This document shows, piece by piece, positions 57,038-64,000 of a stretch of 64,000 bases of DNA. How positions within the stretch are numbered: the stretch's first letter is position 1; each line of letters begins with the position of its first letter. This stretch comes from Bryoerythrophyllum caledonicum (lineage: Eukaryota > Streptophyta > Bryopsida > Pottiales > Pottiaceae). Location of the stretch: positions 28,322,602-28,386,601 of the forward strand of contig OZ020514.1 in the NCBI GenBank assembly GCA_963971425.1. The letters are read 5' to 3'. A program made the position numbers and the translations under genes. The notes beneath the pieces were generated by a model, which saw only the letters and a program-made list of their open reading frames with translations, was not told the DNA's origin and ran no database searches.

Positions 57038-57555
57038 CGTTCGTCAATGGGGTATACAAAGCAGCCTGTCGCACCGAAGACAGGTGTAAGTACGTCGACA
57101 CATTGAGAACAACTGACTTAGACCAAATAGGAGAAGAACTGTAAATATTACGTACCCCAACAGAATACCAACAGTGAAATCGCGCTTGCGCATATGATCT
57201 GGGGCTCTTGTACAAAGTGGCTGAAATGTGGTACCTGTGCGTCTATATTCTGACTGGAGCTCGCAAGATCAGTCCGCAACAAATCTGGTGAGGAATGAAG
57301 AAGCCCGCGCAAGATCCCTCGCGCGCCTAACTGCAACGCCATTAACGCTGAGCATGTACCAAATCCATGTGGCACGCACGGTGGCAAATCGCATTTAGTA
57401 AGCCGCCAAGCCATAATGTTAACGGTCCAGCCAACTCAACGGCCCCAATTAAATTGAATGTAGAAATGGACGGCTACAGTGGGTTCATCCAATTTACAAA
57501 GGGGTGAACTTCCAATATACCCCACATACCTACGTGTTTGCCAAAATTGTATAGG

Positions 57556-57574
57556 GCGTAGCAGATTTTTACCC
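57556..57574 (-). repeat. Right 19-bp terminal inverted repeat
   Basis: GCGTAGCAGATTTTTACCC, the reverse complement of the left end with one mismatch. Immediately after it the hAT reading resumes with TATGCAGACC (Y-A-D). Confidence 0.8.
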
Positions 57575-59804
57575 TTATGCAGACCTCGTCTGTAAGGCGA
57601 AACAGATTGTATATCCAGAACCACCATGTGCCCATGGCCCTTTTTTGTCGATTTTCGCCACAATTGTCTCTGTTGTGGCCAGCAGCAACAAGGTTTGTAT
57701 GCAATTACATAATGATCCATCGTCTGTTGGAAGTGAAGAATGCCCTGGAGATGGTTGTGATAGATCCAGCATGGATATCCTACGTATCCTCTCTCTTCGA
57801 TAGGCAAAACGGGCACCGTGCCCATGCGAAGGCATCGCAGGTGCGAGCCACCGTTCTAGACGAGACTTTCTGGCATTGGTGCACTAACTTTGAACTTGTA
57901 GTGGCACCAGTACTAAAGGCATTGCCGAATTTTGATGGTGACACTCCGGCAATGGGAATTGCTTGGGTGACCATAAACAAGCTAAAGGAGCACGTGTTCA
58001 AGCTGCGCAATGCGCCGTTCGACATGCCTGACGGAATTGCAACTCGCCTCGAAGGATCATTCCTTGCCCGTTGGGAGATGATGACAACAGATCTCCATTA
58101 TGCAGGGGCTTTATTGAATCCTTATCTAGCCAATAACTTGCAAATTCAAAACAATGGTGAGGCCAAAAGGGCCCTAAACAAGGTTGTTATGACGCTTTGT
58201 GGTGCACTCGGAGTATCTTTCGGCAGTAATGCTCGAAATCACAGAGTATGAAGAATTGCAAGGCCCATATTCACATTGGAAGCTGGGGAAATTGAAAACA
58301 ACAACTTGTTGCCTCACCAATGGTGGAACCGCGTGGGCGGGAAATCATTGCCTATCATTGTGAAGCGTATACTAGCACAAACCTGCTCGACCTCAACATG
58401 TGAGCGTAATTGGAGCATGTATTTGTTCGTGCATAGTAAGAGCCGAAATTGCTTGGGAGTGCAGAAAGTGGAAGATTTGGTTTACATCTACACGAATAGT
58501 CGATTGCTCCGAGAACGTGCTCGACCAGACCCGATTTGATGGTTTGAGGAGAATGTGCATTCGGAGGAGTTTGATCCAGATGGGGAACTTCCTTCAAACA
58601 CAGAGGACGAGGGTTTGGAGTCGGATGATGACGGTTACAACTGGATGGGCGGTGATTGGGAAGACCTTGCCGGTGACAACAACCCCGGGTCTGATCATAG
58701 CCCACCTAGGGACAACTCTGCAAACAACGAGCACGGTAGAGATGCACTACATGACCATTTTCACAACGTCCACGGTGACCCAGTGGATCCTTTTGTGTGT
58801 AATGATGTCGACGCAGCGGCAGTCCATACTGTAGTAGAATTATCTAGTGAAGACCGTGCCCAAGAAGCTAGGGCAGAGGAAGATGGATCGGCATTAGGGG
58901 CAATCTTGATGGAGATGACAACAACTCGAAGAATCAGTCTATGAACTCAAACGGCTCTAGCGCCTCAGACCCTTCTAGTGGCGATGGCCCTGATCTTGAC
59001 GGTCATGGCATTGGCATTGCAGCGCACAATACATTTCCTCACGATGGAAACAAAGTGAGCAGTGGTGGAAACAATAATGAATCCCATGAGCCAATGGCCA
59101 CCATGGGGTCCATTGAAGTTGTGAGAAGCACTCCGGTTTTGCCTCAAGCAATAGAACCGGACTCAGAGGAAGACATGCCACTCCAAGATTTGTTTTGGCG
59201 GCCACGTGCTCAAAGTACCGCATCGATCGGAAGAACTCTTTTACGTGTAAAGAAAGAGACCTCTTCAACAATAGTTCCGCCACCCGTCCACCGTAGCGCA
59301 CTCGACCCAAATGGTGGTGTGGAGCGCGCGATACTAACCCCACAACTTCCCTCCGCGAGGGTTGGATCCTCTACTATGAGCAGCCATTTAGAGACACGGA
59401 GGGGCGAGAACAATGGTACTCTCCCTTTCTTCACGGAACCTTGGCGAAGCAGAACCTCGGAGAGAGTCATTGGGGCCAAAGGCAACCGCTCTAAAAACAT
59501 GGATGGAGTAACAAACAAAAGGAAGAATATCCGAGTAAAACAACTTGTGAACGCCGCATCAACTACTGGAGCCGAGCTACAATTACGAAACCTGGCCTCG
59601 GAGATTGAGGAGTACGTGGCACCAGTCTTGGAAAATGCAGCGGAGAACTTCTCATCATTGGACGATGATGCAGACGATGAGGATTGCGATGAGGTACCTG
59701 GCGACAATACGGTGGTGCTTCGCGGGCTTTCTCTTCCCCAAAATGTTCGCCGATCAAAACGGAAGCGGAAACACAATGAAGAATCCTCAATCTTAGATGA
59801 TTAA
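57575..59804 (+). pseudogene. hAT transposase, C-terminal half
   Basis: Resumes as YADLVCKAKQIVY, shifts frame once near 57,612, and continues IQNHHVPMALF, TRFVCNYIMIHRLLEVKNAL, VAPVLKALPNFDGDTPAMG, and LHYAGALLNPYLANN. The C-terminal hAT dimerisation domain follows: WWNRVGGKSLPIIV, STCERNWSMY, VQKVEDLVYIYTNSRLL (58,320-58,530). TGA at 58,249 and 58,537; a frame change near 58,900 leads to a Ser/Asp-rich tail ending with a basic RRSKRKRKH (possible nuclear localisation) at 59,804. With the 43.6-44.57 kb half it makes a complete but broken hAT transposase. Confidence 0.8.
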
Positions 59805-60029
59805 AAGATGACGGACACGAGGGTACTTCAAGTTAAAATTTCTTTAGTGGTGTGGTGATAGCATGGTACAATAGTGCCGCGGCTTTAAAATATGTACTTG
59901 GTGTTGAGAGTGCCCATTCATGAAAGCACCACATTGAAATAAATAATTTTAATGTTAGAGCACCCTGGTACAATTGTATTCTTTCAAATTCTCTAAATCT
60001 CAGCCCATTTGAGGGACAGACGCAGTGTT

Positions 60030-60335
60030 CGATCGCGCGCGCCCGGCCCTTAACCGCGAGCGCCCGATAGGAAGGTGCGCGCGCGACTCACAATGGTACG
60101 CGCCAGGCCCGTAACGCTGCGCGCCCGGCCCCTAACGGTACGCGCCGAAACTTGACGGTACGTGCCCGACACTGAGTGCTACGCGCCCGGCCCTGTATGT
60201 ACGTGCCCGACCCTAAATCGTATGCGCCCGACTCTAAATCATACACGCCCGGCCCTAATTGGAACGCGCCCAGTCCAGATTGGTATGCCCCCGGCTCCAA
60301 ACGCTGCGCGCGCGGTCCGAAGGCACGCGTCCGCC
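60030..60335. repeat. GC-rich array of ~20-bp CGCGCCCGGCCCTAA units
   Basis: About 15 degenerate units (TACGCGCCCGGCCCTG..., GTACGTGCCCGACCCTAAATC...). It lies directly inside the right hAT-type terminal repeat, mirroring the array inside the left one. Confidence 0.8.
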
Positions 60336-60339
60336 CCTT

Positions 60340-60523
60340 GATAAGACGTGGAAAGTCGTCTGACCTGTCGTGCACACGTGTTTTACTAGGGGGTAAGTTC
60401 AAAATTTGATTTAGGATTTGTAATTTTTTTTACACGCAACTATTTGCCAAAAAGTGTTGTTCGTCATGTCCGTCCGTCCGTCCATTGTCTTTGGGCCCCT
60501 GTCCGTCTATGTAGACAACCCTG
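60340..60523 (-). repeat. hAT-type long terminal inverted repeat, right
   Basis: Reverse complement of 37,741-37,935. The outer end reads ...GTAGACAACCCTG, i.e. CAGGGTTGTCTAC inward. It includes AAAGTGTTG, CACACGTGTTTTA and a CCGTCCGTCCGTCC run. Following bases ACAAGAAC do not match those before the left copy. Confidence 0.7.
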
Positions 60524-60579
60524 ACAAGAACTGGGTGCATACTAAAAAAAATAAGAAATAAAAATTTGGCATACACGCG

Positions 60580-61095
60580 CGACCCTATTTAATACGCGCG
60601 CGACCCTGTTAGGTACACGCGTAGCCCTCTTGGATACGCGCTCGGCCCTGTTGGGTACGCGCATGGCCCAGTATGGTAGGCGCGCGGCTTTTTTAGGCAC
60701 GCGCGCAGCCCCTTAAGGTATGCTTTGGCCCTGTGGTGTACACGCCTGGCCCCTTGAGGTACGCGCCCGACCCCTTTAAGGACGCGCCCGTCCCCTTTAG
60801 TTATGCGTCCGACTCCTTCTGACTCCTTCAGGCACGTGCCGAAGCTCTTGAAGTACGCGCCCGACCCCTTTAGAAACACGCTGGACCCTTTAGATACACG
60901 CCCAACCCCTTTTTGGTACGCGCTTGATCCTTTCAAGTACGCGCACGACCCAATGGGTACGCGCCCAACCCTTTTGAATATGCGTCCGACCCTTTCTAAT
61001 ACGCGCCCGATCTCTTTGGATACTCGCTCGACCCTTTTGAGTACACGACCGACCCTCATTTAGCGAACGCGCGGGTGCGACCCAATGGGTACGCA
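60580..61095. repeat. GC-rich array, CGACCC orientation
   Basis: About 25 units of the TACGCGCCCGACCCCTTT type, 18-22 bp each. They face the opposite way to the AAGGGGTCGGGCGCGTAC units at 63.0-63.8 kb across the palindrome. Confidence 0.8.
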
Positions 61096-61100
61096 CCTGA

Positions 61101-61346
61101 GATTATGGGGCAAGCAATCGAAGGAGGATCGCACATTAAAGGGTCGAGCCTACAACTTGGAGGGTTGCGCGTGTGCGCTCTTCAAAGCCGCATACTCTCT
61201 TAAAATTTTTAATCAAATTTTTTATAATATTTAAGCATAAGCGCCTCTACCGCACGCGTGACCCTCCACTATACGCGCGCAACCCTCCAACTTGCGAAAT
61301 CGACTCTCATGTGTGCGATCCTCTTTGAATTGCTTACCCCATAATC
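61101..61346. mobile_element. 246-bp inverted-repeat element
   Basis: GATTATGGGGCAAGCAATC at 61,101 is mirrored by the complement ending at 61,346. Inverted similarity continues inward for about 80 bp (GAGGATCGCACA, GTCGA, TTGGAGGGTTGCGCG). The AT-rich centre near 61,200 is non-coding. MITE-like, sitting between an array and the large palindrome. Confidence 0.65.
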
Positions 61347-61404
61347 CCCCCCTTTTTCCTCCCTCCTTTTTCACTAATTTGCCCTCACTCCTTATCTACC
61401 CTTG

Positions 61405-63010
61405 CGCTGTTCTTTTGTAGTGATCCGCCCCTCTTATATAGTCGCATGCCTCCTTGCACACTTATTAATCTCCTTTGCATACGCATCCATGCTCAACACG
61501 AATACAACTCGCCCTCTACTATTTTGTGTTTTTTAAATTTCTTTACCTCATTGAATTATTGCTAGTGGCATAATGAAGATGTGGACCATGTATAAGCCTC
61601 ATTCCTCCTTCTGCCCACCTTTCCTAACCTTTTGTCCACCCCTTATATATATAATGTTGATTCCTTTTCACCAACATCATCTATTGTCTTTCTTTGATTA
61701 AAAGTGTCGTCATTAACTGTTATTGATTTCAAAGATTGTCAAGGTGTGTATTTTTGTATTTACTTTTGGCAATCATGTACACAAAACCATTTGTATTTGG
61801 CCATGGGCTATGGCCTTTTTAATTAACAAGGATTGCAACAATTGTTCATGTAATAATTGAATCAAATATTGTAAATGTCATTATAGACTCTAATTTCTTT
61901 TTAACCATAGAATGTGTCTTGTATACTTGCTTTTTTATTCAAGCAATTGACACAAAATTAATTGTAATAATACTAAGAAGAAATTGATGCATTCAAATGT
62001 AAATATAAATGTTGTATATGCATCTTCATACCTTATACAACTTGCTAAGGTTTCATTGATATATCTAATTATATATCTCAATCACAATTTCTAGTTTAAG
62101 CATAATAAACATAATGTAAATAATTTGTTTAAGAACTTCAAGTATTTGAATGTCCTTACTTTAAATAAGGACATTTAAAGTAAAAACATTTTGAAGTAAG
62201 GACATTTAAGTAAGGACATTTGAAGAAAGAACATTTTAAAAAAGGACATTTAAAGTAAGGACATTTAAATACTTGAAGTTCTTAAACAAATTATTTAATT
62301 TATGCTTACTATGCTTTAACTAGAAATTGTGATTGAGATATATAATTAGATATATCAATGAAACCTTAGGTAGTTGTATAAGGTATGAAGATGCATATAC
62401 AACATTTACATTTACATTTGAATGCATCAACTTCAGCTCTGGATAATTACTATTAATTTTGTGTCAATGGCTTATATAAAAAAATAAGAACACAAGACAC
62501 ATTCTATGGTTAAAAAGAAATTAGAGTCTATAATGACATTTACAATATTTGATTCAATTATTACATGAACAATTGTTGCAATCCTTGTTAATTAAAAAGG
62601 CCATAGCCCATGGCCAAATATAAATGGTTTTGTGTACATGATTGCCAAAAGTAAATACAAAAAATACACACCTTGACAATCTTTGAAATCAATAACAGTT
62701 AATGACGACACTTTTAATCAAAGAAAGACAATAGATGATATTGGTGAAAAGGAATCAACATTATATATATAAGGGGTGGACAAAAGGTTAGGAAAGGTGG
62801 GCAGAAGGAGGAATGAGGCTTATACATGGTCCACATCTTCATTATGCCACTAGCAATAATTCAACGAGATAAAGGAATTTAAAAAACACAAAATAGTAGA
62901 GGACAAATTGTATTTGTGTTGAGCATGGATGTATATGCAAAGGAAATTAATAAGTGTGCAAGGAGGCATGCGACTATATAAGAGGGGCGGGTCACTACAA
63001 AAGAAGAGCG
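61405..63010. repeat. 1.6-kb near-perfect palindrome
   Basis: Arms of about 800 bp centred near 62,207. For example TCTTTTGTAGTGATCCGCCC (61,411) is mirrored at 62,984-63,004, and CATTGATATATCTAATTATA at 62,053 is mirrored near 62,343-62,362. Arms differ by scattered substitutions and a few small indels. The centre is made of repeated AAGGACATTT words in both orientations. AT-rich, no coding content. It resembles a foldback element; alternatives are a recent inverted duplication or an assembly artefact. Confidence 0.85.
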
Positions 63011-64000
63011 GGCAGGTACACAAGGAGGTAGGGCGCATACTGCAAAAGGTTGGGTGTAAACTTAAAAGGGTCGGATGCTTACATAAAGGGATCAAGCGCG
63101 TACCTATAAGGGCCGTGTGCATATCTAGCAGGGCCGCGCGCGTACGCTAAATTTTTTTTAAAAATTTTTTTAGGCGTACGCACCCAGCCTTTATACGTGC
63201 GCGCCCGATCTAGAAGGTCAAGCGCATGCTTACAAGGATTGAGCTTGTCTCTAGAACAAAGAAAATTGCACATGCCCATTCTTTGAACGTACGCGCCCGA
63301 TTTAAAAGATTAGGCGCGTGCTTACAAGGGTTCAGCCCATACTTCAAGGGGTTGGGCGTGTACTAAAGAGGTTCTACGGGTAGCTAAGGAGGTAGGGCGC
63401 ATACTCCAAAAGGTTGAGTGCAAACTTGAAAGGGTTGGGCGTATGCCTAAAGGGGTGGGGCGCGTACATAAAGGGGTTGACGAGTACATATAGGGGTTGG
63501 GCACGTACTTAAGGGGGTCGGGCGCATCCGTAAAGGAATTGAGCGCGTACCTAAAGAGATTAAGCGCGTCCCAAAAGGGATCGGACGCGTTCCTATAGGG
63601 GTCGGGCGCGCACCTCAAGGGGTCCGGCGCGTACGTACAAGGATTGGGCGCATACGCGTGAAAAAAATATAAAAAATTAAATAAATCTGTAGGTGTACGC
63701 GCCCAGCCCTTATTTGTGCGCGCCTAGTCAGTATTCGTACGCGCCTAGCCCTTGGTTGTATGTGCCCGATCCCAACGGTAGGGCGCATGCTTACAAAGGC
63801 CTTGGCACGCACTAGAAAAAAAAAAAAAAAAAAAAAATTGATTTTTTTGGCGTACGCGCGTGGCCTTGTTTGGTACGTGCGAAACCCTTGTTTGTACGCG
63901 CCTAGCCCTTGATGGTACGCGCCCAGCCTTTGATGGTACGTGCCCAGCCCTTGTACATACGCGCCCGATCCAAAAGGTCGGGCGCATGCTTACAAGGGCT
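63011..64000. repeat. GC-rich array, GGGTCGGGCGCG orientation, to window end
   Basis: Units such as AAGGGGTCGGGCGCGTAC, interrupted by AT tracts near 63,150, 63,250, 63,660 and a poly-A at 63,815. After about 63,690 the orientation becomes TACGCGCCTAGCCCTTG. It is the mirror partner of the array at 60.58-61.09 kb. It runs off the window. Confidence 0.8.

Larger units (their letters stand above)
44571..57574. mobile_element. 13,004-bp TIR element carrying transposase-like and SET-domain genes
   Basis: Left end GGGTAGAAATCTGCTACGC (44,571-44,589) and right end its reverse complement with one mismatch (57,556-57,574). It interrupts the hAT transposase exactly. Flanks read ...ATATAT before and TTATGC... 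after, consistent with a short TAT (3-4 bp) target duplication. Contents: plus-strand transposase-like pseudogene 46.65-50.48 kb; minus-strand nine-exon RING-like/SET gene 51.32-57.04 kb, convergent with it; AT-rich DNA between. I do not recognise the superfamily. Alternative: several smaller insertions; the single clean TIR pair argues for one element. Confidence 0.75.

Noticed and set aside
57436..57825. Minus-strand open frame of 129 codons
   Set aside because: It lies antisense to the hAT C-terminal half and crosses the right terminal repeat; the plus strand has the recognisable hAT motifs.
37741..60523. A single 22.8-kb hAT element defined by the long terminal repeats
   Set aside because: The 8 bp flanking each end do not match, so the ends may belong to different insertions; kept as a possibility only.

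Overview
The window looks like repeat-dominated nuclear DNA of a green-lineage eukaryote. A charophyte alga such as Chara is my best guess, because the Ty3/gypsy-with-DNA-methyltransferase layout and the plant SUVR-type SET protein both fit; this is inference from family resemblance, not a database match. Evidence for a nuclear genome: GT-AG introns with consistent phases, Ty3/gypsy and hAT coding remnants, satellites, and long AT-rich spacers. I saw no bacterial-style operons, rRNA, tRNA or CRISPR.

Layout. 0.9-5.5 kb (minus) and 31.0-35.8 kb (plus) hold two copies of one multi-exon gene family. It has a ParB-like DGNHRxxAW motif, a coiled coil and a C-terminal domain resembling N4/N6 DNA methyltransferases. 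5.6-8.9 kb is a satellite of about 260 bp x 13; the same satellite and a 365-bp repeat recur at 36.2-37.3 kb. 10.9-17.4 kb is a decayed Ty3/gypsy retrotransposon with a cytosine-C5 DNA methyltransferase between protease and reverse transcriptase. 17.4-30.85 kb is a head-to-head inverted pair of gag-only LTR-type elements. Each is split by a further TG...CA insertion with a 5-bp target duplication (20,489-22,813 and 24,634-27,973), and copy 2 also holds a 156-bp MITE-like element.

37.7-60.5 kb carries hAT material: long terminal inverted repeats, GC-rich ~20-bp arrays, a RING-like gene, a duplicated coiled-coil gene and a transposase pseudogene. The transposase is cut in two by a 13,004-bp element (44,571-57,574) with 19-bp terminal inverted repeats. 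That element carries a transposase-like gene (VDFAENY and WSDGCVGQFK motifs) on the plus strand. Convergent to it is a nine-exon minus-strand gene whose product combines a coiled coil, a RING-like finger and a SUVR-type pre-SET/SET/post-SET domain. 60.6-64 kb is a 1.6-kb near-perfect palindrome flanked by mirror-image GC arrays.

Main message: three kinds of methyltransferase-related genes (C5 DNA, N4/N6-DNA-like, and histone SET) sit within 64 kb, two of them inside recognisable mobile elements and the third in a repeated unit that may be mobile. Most coding copies are broken. The premature stops are strongly skewed to TAG and TGA over TAA, which would fit deamination of methylated CHG and CG cytosines. 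There is a 200-N assembly gap at 39,255-39,454.
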